From NCBI GenBank assembly GCA_964516295.1, contig CAZEYT010000009.1:1-54233 (forward strand): a stretch of DNA of 54,233 bases, in the 5' to 3' direction. Positions 41,392 through 50,132 of this stretch are shown one piece after another. This DNA comes from CAZEYT01 sp964516295. Its GTDB lineage: Bacteria; Verrucomicrobiota; Verrucomicrobiia; Chthoniobacterales; Terrimicrobiaceae. The position numbers were made by a program, and so were the translations under genes. How positions within the stretch are numbered: position 1 is the stretch's first letter; every line of letters begins with the position of its first letter. The notes under the pieces were generated by a model. That model worked only from the letters and a program-made list of their open reading frames with translations. It searched no databases and was not told the origin of the DNA.

Positions 41392-43263
41392 ATGAAATCC
41401 GCCCTGCTCGCCATCCTGGCCGCGCTTCCCCTCGCGTTGTCCGCCCAGGAGGTGACCATTGACAACACCGGCTCGGTCGAAAATCCGAAACCCACCTGGG
41501 AAACCCAGCGTCAGGCCCGCACATTCTCTCTCCTCATCCCCGCACCGCGCGGACAGATTACCGACCGCAACGGCCGCCCGCTGGCCCAAAGCCGGCTGAG
41601 CTACAATCTCGCCATCAGTTTTCCCACACCGCTCGATTGGAACGACGCCCGCGTCCTCGCCTTCGCGCGACAGCAAATCACCCTCGCCAGCGGTCTGCTC
41701 AAGCGGGACATCCAAGTCTCCGACCATACGATCCTCACCCACTACAAAAACCGTGGCGTGCTTCCGCTTGATATCGCCGAGGATCTTCTCCCGACCGAAT
41801 TGGCCGAGCTCCAGCGCGGGCTCACGGCGGATTTGATTCTCCGGCAAACATACGTGCGCTTCTATCCGAACGCGACGCTCGCCTCCCACATCATCGGCTA
41901 CACCGGCCGCGAGGCTCCCCTCTCCGTCCGGCCGATTGAAAACAACGACCTCATTTTCCCCGAGAGCCAGGGCCGGGAGGGCCTCGAGCAGATTTTTGAC
42001 AACGAACTCCGCGGCCAGCCCGGCATTCTCCACATCACCTTCGACCCCACCGGCAAAAAAACCTCCGAGCGCATCGCCCGCCGGCCGGTGCCGGGCTACA
42101 ACGTCATCACCACGCTCGACGAAAACCTCCAGCGCATCAGCGAGGAAGTTCTTGCCAAGAATTCCCGCCGCGGTGCCATCGTCATCATCGACCCCCGCAA
42201 TGGCGAGATCCTCGCGATGTCCTCGCATCCGGGCTTCAACCCCAATGACTTCGTGCCCATCGTGCGGCCGGAGGTTTTTGACGCCTACTCCAAAGATCCC
42301 TCGAACCCACTCATCCCGCGCGCCTTCCGATCTGCCTACCCCCCCGGCTCGACCTTCAAAACCTTTGTCGGATTCGCCGCCCTCGAAACGGGAAAAATCA
42401 AACCCCGCGATGAATTCAGCTGCCCGACCGGCTTCACCGTCGGCAACCACACCTTCCGAAACTGGAAAAAGGTCCACGCCGGCAATCTCACCTTCAAAGA
42501 AGCGCTCACCCAATCCTGCAACACCTGGTTCTACCAAGTCGGGATCAAGATCGGTGCCGAGCCGATCATCGACTACTCCACAAAACTCGGGCTCGGCCGC
42601 CGGACCGGCATTCCGGTGAACTCCGAAAACGCCGGCAACATCCCGACCGATGAATACATGCTCCGCGTCCACAAACGCCCGATCAAAAACGGCGACGTCG
42701 CCAACATGTCCATCGGACAGGGCGACATCCTCATCAGCCCGCTCCAAATGGCGCAGGCCATGGGCGTGCTCGCCCAAAGCGGACAGTTTCACCAAACCCG
42801 CCTCGTCAAGCAGGTGCAGACCATCGACAACAAAGTCATCGCCGCTTACCCCGACCGCGTTCGCGAGGTCATTCCCATGGCACCGGAAGTTGACGAGGTC
42901 CTCCGTAAAGCACTGGTCGCCGTCACATCCGACGGCCAGGGCACGGCGCACCGCGCGAAGGTAAAAGGCATCGAGGTCGCGGGAAAAACCGGCACCGCCC
43001 AGTGGGGGCCTACCGAGCGCCAACGCACCGCGGCATGGTTCAGCGGCTTCCTTCCGGCCGATGCGCCGCAATACGCCTTCGCCGCTGTCTATGAAGGCGA
43101 ACCGAACGACAAAAAGGTCGGCGGCGGCTCTCACGCCGCTCCCCTCATCGGCAAGGTTTTCAAGGAAGTTTACCACCCCTCAAGCACCCGAAAACCCGGC
43201 GAAGACCAGCCCGCCGAAGACGAGCAACCCGCAGATCAAGCACCCGTCGACGAATCCGGTTAG
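41392..43263 (+). CDS. mrdA: Penicillin-binding protein 2 (class B transpeptidase)
   Basis: 623 residues from the ATG at 41392. The dimerisation/pedestal domain contains PAPRGQITDRNGRPLA. The transpeptidase motifs are SxxK in PPGSTFKTF (Ser about 320), SxN as SCN in TQSCNTWF, and KTG in AGKTGTAQWG (about 532). It cross-links peptidoglycan during cell elongation. Oddly, the N-terminus (LLAILAALPLALSAQE) reads more like a cleavable signal peptide than the usual uncleaved anchor. The C-terminal ~30 residues are Pro/Glu/Asp-rich. mreC, mreD and rodA are absent nearby. Confidence 0.93.
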   Translation: MKSALLAILAALPLALSAQEVTIDNTGSVENPKPTWETQRQARTFSLLIPAPRGQITDRNGRPLAQSRLSYNLAISFPTPLDWNDARVLAFARQQITLASGLLKRDIQVSDHTILTHYKNRGVLPLDIAEDLLPTELAELQRGLTADLILRQTYVRFYPNATLASHIIGYTGREAPLSVRPIENNDLIFPESQGREGLEQIFDNELRGQPGILHITFDPTGKKTSERIARRPVPGYNVITTLDENLQRISEEVLAKNSRRGAIVIIDPRNGEILAMSSHPGFNPNDFVPIVRPEVFDAYSKDPSNPLIPRAFRSAYPPGSTFKTFVGFAALETGKIKPRDEFSCPTGFTVGNHTFRNWKKVHAGNLTFKEALTQSCNTWFYQVGIKIGAEPIIDYSTKLGLGRRTGIPVNSENAGNIPTDEYMLRVHKRPIKNGDVANMSIGQGDILISPLQMAQAMGVLAQSGQFHQTRLVKQVQTIDNKVIAAYPDRVREVIPMAPEVDEVLRKALVAVTSDGQGTAHRAKVKGIEVAGKTGTAQWGPTERQRTAAWFSGFLPADAPQYAFAAVYEGEPNDKKVGGGSHAAPLIGKVFKEVYHPSSTRKPGEDQPAEDEQPADQAPVDESG

Positions 43264-43372
43264 CACCGCCCGCAAATTATTTGGTCTCGCTTCTTGACAG
43301 GCAGGGCCGTTTTTTGGAAGCGTCCCACCAAGGTTCGTCAACCTCTATCTCAACCAATATCACAAAATCTTC

Positions 43373-43642
43373 ATGAACAAAGTTGAACTCATCGCATCCG
43401 TCCAGAAGTCCCTCGGCAGCAGCAAAGCCGACGCCGAGCGCGCCGTGAACGCTGTCGTCGACAGCATCAAGGCCGGCATCAAGAAAACCAAGTCCGTCCA
43501 GCTCATCGGCTTCGGAACCTTCAAGGTCGCGACTCGCAAAGCCCGCACCGGTGTCAACCCGAAGACCGGCGAGAAGATCAAAATCAAAGCCTCCAAAGGC
43601 GTGAAATTCGCCGCAGGCAAAGCTTTCAAGAGCTCACTCTAA
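43373..43642 (+). CDS. HU-family DNA-binding protein
   Basis: 89 residues, a full HU. It has the N-terminal helix pair (MNKVELIASVQKSLG), VQLIGFGTFKVATRKAR leading into the flexible DNA-binding arm (TGVNPKTGEKIKIKASKGVKF, read in parts), and a Lys-rich end. HU bends and compacts DNA. TTGACA at 43294-43299 could be its -35, but no good -10 follows. A strong terminator lies 45 bp after the stop. Confidence 0.96.
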   Translation: MNKVELIASVQKSLGSSKADAERAVNAVVDSIKAGIKKTKSVQLIGFGTFKVATRKARTGVNPKTGEKIKIKASKGVKFAAGKAFKSSL

Positions 43643-43686
43643 GATTCTTGCATGACCAACCCGGGCTCCGGCTTGGGGGACAAAGG

Positions 43687-43718
43687 GCCCGCTCCACCGC
43701 AAGGGGAGCGGGCTTTTT
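43687..43718 (+). terminator. Rho-independent terminator after the HU gene
   Basis: A perfect 9-bp GC-rich stem (GCCCGCTCC at 43687-43695 with GGAGCGGGC at 43705-43713), a 9-base loop and five T residues at 43714-43718. It ends the HU transcript and separates it from the GGDEF/EAL gene. Confidence 0.92.
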
Positions 43719-43787
43719 CGTGCCCCGACCTCGCGCTTCGGCTCGAACCTTGCATTCTGCCGCCAAAAGCTGGAAAATAACGTTCCA

Positions 43788-45533
43788 ATGACTCCCCCCT
43801 TGCCCGATCCGGGCTTCGAGCTCGCCGCACCGGTCGACCACCTCGGGAGCTCCTTGCCGGTGCTCGTTGTGGAAGATAACCGGCCAACACGCCTCCTCCT
43901 CGAGCGGATGATTCGCGCCCGCGGCCACGATGTGCAGGGGTGCGACAGCGCCGAGGGGGCGCTCGAGATGCTTCGCGAGCGCTTCTTTCCCCTCATCGTC
44001 CTCGATATCCAACTCCCGGGCATCAGCGGACTGGAATTCAGCTGCCTTCTCCGAAATCACCCGCTCGGGCGTCATTTCTACATCCTCGTCGGCACCGGCA
44101 ACAACCGACCGCACGACCTGAAGGAAATCCTCGACGCCGGTGCGGATGATTACATCGCAAAACCCTACCACCCCGGTCTCCTCGACGTCCGGCTTGCCGT
44201 GGCCGAAGCCGCTGTGATGGACATCACCGAACGCCGACGGCTCGAGCACGATCTCGAATTTCTCGCCGAACACGACCCGCTCACCAAGCTATTCAACCGC
44301 CGCCGTCTCCCCGCCGCTGTCGGCGAAGCCGTGAATCTCGCGCAGGAAGGACGCCCCGGTGCTCTCCTCTACATCGATCTCGACAACTTCAAAGTCATCA
44401 ATGACACGCTCGGCCACGACGCCGGCGACCGCCTCCTCCTCGCCGTCGCGGACATTCTTCGCGGCTCCGTTCGGGCGGACGATGTCCTGGTGCGATTCGG
44501 CGGCGATGAGTTTGTCATCACGCTGCCCGATTGTTCCACCACGGACGCGCTTCGGATCGGCGAGATCCTCCGCGAAAAATTGGAAAATCTCGTCTTTGCC
44601 GAAGGCGGCCGATCGTTCCGCATCGGCGCCTCGGTGGGAGTCGCTCCCATCGACGGCTCTAAACCTCCGGCCGACGTCATCGGCGTGGCCGATGCCGCCT
44701 GCTACGCCGCCAAAGCCCGCGGACGCAATCGCGTGGAACTCCACAGCGAGGAAGATAGTGCGCTCGCCACGCTCCTCGCCGATGCGGACTGGTCCACCCG
44801 CATCAAAAATGCCATGCTCGATGGCACGCTGGACATTTACTTTCAACCCATTGTCGCCATGCACGGGAGGGAGATTCTTTTCCACGAGGTCCTCCTGCGG
44901 CTTGCCGACCGTTCCGCCTCGGATCCTATTCACCCGGGGGCTTTTCTCACGTCGGTCCAACGTTCCGGGCAGGCCGACCGATTCGACCGCTACGTCATCA
45001 CCCGTTCCATCCAAGCCCTCGCGTCCCACCCCGGCCTGCACCTCTCGATCAACATTTCGGGCGGCTCGTTTGCGACCGAGGATTTCATTTCCTTTGTCCG
45101 CGGCCTGCTCGCACAACATCACGTCGAGCCGGAGCGCATCATTTTCGAACTCACCGAAAACGAAGTCATCACCAACATCCCGCAGGCGGTCGAAAAAATG
45201 CACACCCTTCGCGAGAGCGGATTCCGCTTCGCGCTGGATGATTTCGGAGCAGGCACCTCGTCGCTGAACTACCTCAAGAGTCTCCCGATCAACATGATCA
45301 AAGTCGACGGCAGTTTTGTGCGCCACCTCGACACCGAGCCTTTCAACGAAGCCGTCGTCCGGGCCGTTCATGCCCTTGCCTCCTCGCTGGGCATTCCGAC
45401 CGTCGCCGAATACGTCGAGAAACAGGAAGTCTACGACCTCCTCTGCAAGATCGGCATCGAATACGCCCAAGGGTTTCTCCTCGGCCAGCCCCGAACCACG
45501 CCTTACGACCCCGCCTCGCTTTTCGGCGGCTGA
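43788..45533 (+). CDS. Response regulator with GGDEF and EAL domains (cyclic di-GMP turnover)
   Basis: 581 residues. The receiver domain has Glu29/Asp30 in VVEDN and phosphorylated Asp73 in IVLDIQLPG, with Lys in YIAKPY. The GGDEF domain is intact (RFGGDEF about 237, YIDLDNFKVIND upstream). The EAL domain has EVL at the signature (FHEVLLRL about 365), but keeps ENEVITN, DDFGAGTSSL and the catalytic-region IKVDGSF. Both synthesis and breakdown of c-di-GMP are possible. Phosphorylation by an unlinked kinase would tune the output. No membrane segment is present, so it is cytoplasmic. Confidence 0.93.
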   Translation: MTPPLPDPGFELAAPVDHLGSSLPVLVVEDNRPTRLLLERMIRARGHDVQGCDSAEGALEMLRERFFPLIVLDIQLPGISGLEFSCLLRNHPLGRHFYILVGTGNNRPHDLKEILDAGADDYIAKPYHPGLLDVRLAVAEAAVMDITERRRLEHDLEFLAEHDPLTKLFNRRRLPAAVGEAVNLAQEGRPGALLYIDLDNFKVINDTLGHDAGDRLLLAVADILRGSVRADDVLVRFGGDEFVITLPDCSTTDALRIGEILREKLENLVFAEGGRSFRIGASVGVAPIDGSKPPADVIGVADAACYAAKARGRNRVELHSEEDSALATLLADADWSTRIKNAMLDGTLDIYFQPIVAMHGREILFHEVLLRLADRSASDPIHPGAFLTSVQRSGQADRFDRYVITRSIQALASHPGLHLSINISGGSFATEDFISFVRGLLAQHHVEPERIIFELTENEVITNIPQAVEKMHTLRESGFRFALDDFGAGTSSLNYLKSLPINMIKVDGSFVRHLDTEPFNEAVVRAVHALASSLGIPTVAEYVEKQEVYDLLCKIGIEYAQGFLLGQPRTTPYDPASLFGG

Positions 45534-45571
45534 GATTGGACACCGGAATCAAAAGCGTTTACCCTGGTTTA

Positions 45572-46285
45572 ATGAAATGTCCCGTACGTCTCTCTTCCAT
45601 CCCGGCCCTCGCCGCGGTGCTTTTGTCCTTTGCTCTGCCGGCCCGCGCCCAAGAGGTCGTTTACAACCTCTCCTTCGGCAACACGCTCAACACGGTCAAC
45701 TACTCGATGTTCCAGAGCGGATATCTCATCGCCGATCCCACGGCAGGGACCTTTTCGACCGTCCTCATCCTCGTCGATCCCAATACCTTCCGACTCTATT
45801 ACTCGGCAGATCTGGCAAGCGGGTCCTACTTCGAAGTCCGTGGCGAGGCCGACGGAGCCCGCCATGCGGTGATGTTCGGCTCCACAGGTGGCTCCGGTGG
45901 AGTGGATAACGTCGCCCTGCAACTCGTCGGAAAAGTCGACCGCCGCGTCGGACTCGGTGATGGCACCTCGACGCGCGTGGCCGGTGGCTTGCGCGGCATT
46001 CTCCTCGCCTCCGCCCCCGGAACCGTGCCGACCGAAAACTCGGAAGAAACGGAACCCACGTTCGGATTCGCCGGCCAGAGCCGCCTTCGCGCCGGTCTGG
46101 ATATCGACCTGACGAATCTGGTGAATTCCTCCACCGATGAAGAAGCCACCGCCGTGAGTGTGATCACCGACCTTCTGGAGAGCTGGGGCATTACCACCGA
46201 AGCCTCGCCCTCTCCTTCTCCCTCGCCCACCGCCACTCCGACGCCCGTTACGTCCCCCACCCCGACGCCTTCGCCCACCCCTTAG
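45572..46285 (+). CDS. Secreted protein with a Pro/Ser/Thr-rich tail, unknown function
   Basis: 237 residues from the ATG at 45572, with a signal peptide (IPALAAVLLSFALPARAQ). A beta-rich domain of about 160 residues follows (VVYNLSFGNTLNTVNYSMFQ, VLILVDPNTFRLYYSADLAS when read in parts). The C-terminal ~30 residues are almost only Pro, Ser and Thr (SPSPSPTATPTPVTSPTPTP), like a glycosylated or wall-spanning linker with nothing after it. No family is recognised. It follows the c-di-GMP gene by 38 bp and is convergent with holA. Confidence 0.7.
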   Translation: MKCPVRLSSIPALAAVLLSFALPARAQEVVYNLSFGNTLNTVNYSMFQSGYLIADPTAGTFSTVLILVDPNTFRLYYSADLASGSYFEVRGEADGARHAVMFGSTGGSGGVDNVALQLVGKVDRRVGLGDGTSTRVAGGLRGILLASAPGTVPTENSEETEPTFGFAGQSRLRAGLDIDLTNLVNSSTDEEATAVSVITDLLESWGITTEASPSPSPSPTATPTPVTSPTPTPSPTP

Positions 46286-46298
46286 CAAAGGGAAAATC

Positions 46299-47396
46299 TC
46301 AGCGGGCCATGAAGCTCGTGAGCAGGCGCGAGAGCACGATATCGTCCGCACCCTGACTGCTGATGAGCTGGAGGTTCGCCTTGCCACAGCCGCGGAAGCC
46401 CCGCCTCAACTCGGCGAGTGTGTAATGGGTGCAATTCTGCGCAGCGATACCGAGCGGGTAAGTACTCAGCGTCCCATCCTTTTTTCGCGGCAAGTGGTCG
46501 ATGTCCTCCGGATCGAGACGGTTGAGGGCCGAGGCGAAATTCTGCGGCTGGGCGGGCGGGGAAATCCGGTGTCGCGTCATCAGATCCTTCACCAGCAGGA
46601 GGTTTCGCACCGTCGGAACAATCGACGCCAACAGAATGCCCACACCTTTTTCCCCCTGATAAAACAAATGCTCCAGCGTCTCCAGAGCCAGCCGCAGATC
46701 ACGGCGGGAGATCGCATTGCCCACATCGAAGATCCCGCTCTCCCGCGTGGCAGGCACCAGCGCACGAACGTCCGCCGCGGAGATCGGATGCCCGGGTCCA
46801 AAAGCCGTTGCGAGCTTCTCCAGTTCGTTGTCGAGCTGGCGGGTATCGAGGCCGACACGGGCGGCAAGCGCCTCCACGGCATCATGGGCGATCTTCAGTC
46901 CCCGCTCGCGGGCCCGCCCGGCCGTCCAGTTGACAAGCTCCTCCTCACCGGCGCGAAATCCCAACTCAGGCCGGTCGCAGACTTTTGTCGTCCCCGCCTT
47001 GCTCAACTGCTTGTAGGCCGTGCGCCGCTTGTCGGCCTCGGGCGCACTCATCAAAAACGTTACCCCTTCCGGCAGCCCGTCTTTCAGCGTTTCGCAGAGC
47101 ATCTCGAGGGCATTGGTCACCGACTCGGAACGCCCGGCCACGGTATCGGCAAGAAACGTCGCACTCTTCAACCACACGAGCTTCGTCCCACCCAAAAACG
47201 GCAACGTCAGCAACGCCTCGCGCGTCTGCCGGATTTTCTCCACAATCGCATCCACGGTCTCCACTCCACCGTCGATCGTCTCGAGCCCGAACGCATCCGC
47301 CCCGGGAGCCAGTTCGTCCGCCAAAGCCCGCGCCACCTTCTTCACCTCCGCCTCATCCGAGCCGGTTACAAAATAGACCGAGTTCTTCGCCGCCAT
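46299..47396 (-). CDS. holA: DNA polymerase III subunit delta
   Basis: 365 residues from the ATG at 47396; the longer open frame upstream is not family-like and overlaps the PIN remnant. The AAA+-like N-terminal fold starts VYFVTGSDEAEVKK and lacks a functional Walker A, as usual for delta. The central PFLGGTKLVWLKSA and C-terminal VGNAISRRDLRLALETLEHLFYQGE (read in parts) match HolA, as does ILLASIVPTVRNLLLVKDL. Delta opens the beta clamp in the clamp loader. Confidence 0.88.
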   Translation of the reverse strand: MAAKNSVYFVTGSDEAEVKKVARALADELAPGADAFGLETIDGGVETVDAIVEKIRQTREALLTLPFLGGTKLVWLKSATFLADTVAGRSESVTNALEMLCETLKDGLPEGVTFLMSAPEADKRRTAYKQLSKAGTTKVCDRPELGFRAGEEELVNWTAGRARERGLKIAHDAVEALAARVGLDTRQLDNELEKLATAFGPGHPISAADVRALVPATRESGIFDVGNAISRRDLRLALETLEHLFYQGEKGVGILLASIVPTVRNLLLVKDLMTRHRISPPAQPQNFASALNRLDPEDIDHLPRKKDGTLSTYPLGIAAQNCTHYTLAELRRGFRGCGKANLQLISSQGADDIVLSRLLTSFMAR

Positions 47397-47451
47397 CCCG
47401 ACGTGTCTATACGATTCCTCCACCATCGCCAACCCGCGATTCGAGGCGCGA

Positions 47452-47598
47452 ATGGCGATGGAACTGAACTTGAACGATCTCGAGGAGGCCTTCCAAGTCG
47501 CGGCGGCGATGGCATTCGGTGCGGAGCGCATCGTGACCCGCAACCTGGCCCCCTATCCGAGCCGCCTCCCCCCTGCCTTTCTCAAACAACTTCCCTGA
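47452..47598 (+). pseudogene. C-terminal remnant of a PIN-domain (VapC-like) toxin
   Basis: 48 codons from the ATG at 47452 to the TGA at 47598. The peptide NLNDLEEAFQVAAAMAFGAERIVTRN is the C-terminal part of a PIN nuclease (broken for description: NLNDLEEAFQV, AAAMAFGAERIVTRN, ending PPAFLKQLP). The open frame can be followed about 40 bp further upstream without a proper start, and the N-terminal half with the first catalytic Asp is missing. No antitoxin gene is visible. Confidence 0.65.
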
Positions 47599-47905
47599 GA
47601 CCCGCCTCCAAGCCGCGCCTCCCGTTACCGGATTTAGAAATCGTTAGAACCGGGAAACAGGGCCGTTTTCACCGCAGAGGGATGGGTGGACAGATCAGAG
47701 GCAACGAGAGCACAGGCGAAGACAGACAGGATTTACAGGCGGAGGGGGACAGAATTCTCAGAATTGGGGACTTTGGCCACTCTCCCACTTTGCAAAGGAT
47801 CCGCTCAAATCAACACGGGATACTCGGGAGGAGAGATTACGCATTCTTCATCGTCGTTTTTGACCCACCATCCTCCAGAGGCGGTGAGAGTAAGAAATCA
47901 GCTCG

Positions 47906-48106
47906 TCAGGCATTTTTTGTTTTACGAATCGACGTGAAGCCGAGAATCGCTCCTCCAATCGCAATGCCAATCCGACAAACCGGAACTGCAAGGGATGCCG
48001 GTGTAAAATACATGGTAATGGGATTCGTGGTGTTCGCAACAACCTGTAAGGTCGCAAGCAGAAGCAACGCTTGAGAGCAAAGGTAAAAACGAGCGCGCTT
48101 GCTCAT
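47906..48106 (-). CDS. Possible small membrane protein
   Basis: 66 residues with two hydrophobic segments (ALLLLATLQVV and VCRIGIAIGGAILGF) and a basic tail (SIRKTKNA). It starts at an ATG (48106) with only a weak purine tract before it. It is the only frame with protein-like features in the 47599-48234 gap; the rest of that gap shows nothing I can name. Real or not cannot be decided from sequence. Confidence 0.35.
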   Translation of the reverse strand: MSKRARFYLCSQALLLLATLQVVANTTNPITMYFTPASLAVPVCRIGIAIGGAILGFTSIRKTKNA

Positions 48107-48234
48107 TCTTTGGAATTCACCGTCTGCGAACAGGCACGCTCACGAACAGGCGGCAAAACATGGGCATTAGCTGAACCCGTCCGCTTGCGCTTTTTTATAA
48201 AGTAATCATTCGCCACCGAAGAGTAGAGAAGACG

Positions 48235-49241
48235 GGTTCATTCGCAAAAAGTGTGCTTAGCCTTATGAAGATTCAGGATTCTCAGGGAAAGAAACTCGAA
48301 GTCACGAAGGCCGTAATGCATGCGCTGCATGGCACGGATTTTGTTGTTGATGCCTCCATGTTTTCCGTTGGAGATCGCATAGACCCGGCCGTTGAGAATG
48401 GCACTGCGAAATCCACGCAACGTTTTCTCCAAGGAGCCCAGCAACGGTACCCCGGCTTCTGCTGCTCGGCGGCACCAGTCGTCAAAGAACGACGTCATCT
48501 GTGCGATCTCGGGATAGCTCCACATCGCCCGCAACTCCTCCTTGAGGGAGTCGGCCAAGGAAAGCGGCTTGTTGAGTTTGAGGGCCTCCTGCAGATCGGG
48601 CAGTTGATCCGGGGCGAGATTCTCGCGGCCTCGGAGCAAAAGATACCGGGTGCCTTTGATGGCTCTGCGTCCCATGATGTCGCCTCGCGCTGGAGCTCGC
48701 GGCGCAGCTCATCGATTTCTTCGTTCATCAGTTTGATGACATGAAAGCGTTCGGCCACCAGCAGCGCGCCAGGCAGGTTCTTGATCACGGCGGCGGCGCA
48801 GGCAGCCCGCCCCAAACCCGTCAGGCCGGCCAAGTCCGTCATGCTCATGATTCGGAAGAGTCCTGTGACGAAACGAGCGAGTCCCAAGGTGTAGGAGCAC
48901 CCTCGCGGGGCAAAAGGGGGAGGAGTCGAAAAACTCCCCGCATTCCCGGCACTGGCATCGGGGCACATGGACCACAAACGCCATGGTTTTCAACCCCACG
49001 GGCACCCCCGAATCCGGCGCTCCCGCGTGCCGTGCAACGCGATGTGGTCTGCCCCGCATTTTGGACGCCGGATCGCATCCTTCCGGGCTTTGAGATGAAC
49101 TTCGGCCCCACCCCTGACATCCTTCGTGCTTTGGTATTCCCAACCGTCTCCGACCCCAAAAAACCGCTTCAAAAAAGGGCTTTCCATCCATCAGCATATA
49201 CCTTGCTTTCCCTCTGTAAGCACACTTTTTGCGGATCAACC
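48235..49241 (-). mobile_element. Degenerate ISL3-family insertion sequence
   Basis: A 25-bp terminal inverted repeat with two mismatches lies at 48235-48259 and 49217-49241 (core GCAAAAAGTGTGCTTA). The reverse strand holds an ISL3 transposase broken over at least four frames: zinc-finger pieces KCGADHIALHGTRERR and CQCRECGEFFDSSPFCP, then YTLGLARFVTGLF, then VAERFHVIKLMNEEIDELRREL, then the C-terminal GLRDFEFLSLRILNLHKAK. The middle part with the first catalytic Asp is deleted. The element is about 1 kb rather than 1.3-1.5 kb and is dead. No target duplication is evident. Confidence 0.82.
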
Positions 49242-49465
49242 AACAAGTCTCCGGCCAACGGAGTGTTCCCAAGACGATGGTTTCAGGAGTCCAGGGAGAA
49301 ACCTCGGGGGGGATTTTGTTGAGTTTGGGTCAACAGGAGAATCCACTCCACCTCCGCAGCATCCTGGCGGACTGGATCTTGCCTCCGTGTTCTTTTGCCC
49401 GCCTCGGGGTCGCGGCGGTGCAGTTTTGAATTGAGCGGAAGCGAGTCCGGCGGATAGTGCAAGAC

Positions 49466-50038
49466 ATGTCGTTTGCGTTTTTTCGGGAATTTCTGCGCTC
49501 GCCGGGTTCGGTGGGTGCCATGTGGCCCTCGTCGCCGGCGTTGGCGCGGAGGATTGTGGAGGCGGCCGGCGTGCGTGATGCGCAGCATGTGCTGGAAATT
49601 GGACCCGGGACCGGAGCGTTTACCGGCGAGATTTTGAACACGATGACGCCCGAAGCCCAGTTTTTGGCGGTGGAAAAATCCCCGGCTCTGGCGCGGGATG
49701 TGGCGGCCCGGTTTCCGGCAGCCACGGTGCGCGAGGGATGCGCAACGCGCCTGGCGGCGCTTTTGAAAGAGGAGTCGTTTCCCGCTCCGCAGGCGGTGGT
49801 TTCCGGCCTGCCTTGGGCGGTTTTCCCGGAGGCCTTGCAGCGGGCGATCCTCGAAGAAATTGGCAAAGTGGTTACGCCGGGGAGCGTCTTCACGTCCTTC
49901 GCTTACTTCGGACCGCACAAGTTGCCGGCGGGTCGGCGGTTCCGCTCGATTTTGGGAGATTTCTTTTCCTCCGTCGAAAAGACGCCGGTGATCTACGAGA
50001 ACTTTCCTCCAGCGTTCGTTTACGTCTGCCGGAAGTAG
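49466..50038 (+). CDS. SAM-dependent methyltransferase (phospholipid N-methyltransferase-like)
   Basis: 190 residues from the ATG at 49466 (a GTG lies 9 bp upstream). Motif I is VLEIGPGTGAFTGEIL, with the acidic residue of motif II in FLAVEKSPALA. VSGLPWAVFPEALQRAILEEI matches the post-II region of the PmtA/KsgA-like group. The N-terminal FFREFLRSPGSVGAMWPSS is characteristic of the PmtA-type branch that methylates phosphatidylethanolamine. Substrate identity is an inference. It stands alone between the ISL3 remnant and the dead glycosyltransferase gene. Confidence 0.82.
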   Translation: MSFAFFREFLRSPGSVGAMWPSSPALARRIVEAAGVRDAQHVLEIGPGTGAFTGEILNTMTPEAQFLAVEKSPALARDVAARFPAATVREGCATRLAALLKEESFPAPQAVVSGLPWAVFPEALQRAILEEIGKVVTPGSVFTSFAYFGPHKLPAGRRFRSILGDFFSSVEKTPVIYENFPPAFVYVCRK

Positions 50039-50132
50039 CCTGGTTTGTTTCCACCGCCACCGGGGCGATCTGCCCGATGGAGCGGGGTTCGTTGGGCATC
50101 GATTCGCACAGCCGAAAGCAAAGGAACGGCTT

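Noticed and set aside
43294..43322. TTGACA hexamer upstream of the HU gene as a sigma-70 promoter
   Set aside because: No acceptable -10 hexamer at 16-18 bp; mentioned in the HU entry only.
46200..46285. Pro/Ser/Thr tail of the secreted protein as a tandem DNA repeat or frameshift product
   Set aside because: Codons vary while the amino-acid pattern is kept, which points to selection on the protein rather than to slippage or an out-of-frame tail.
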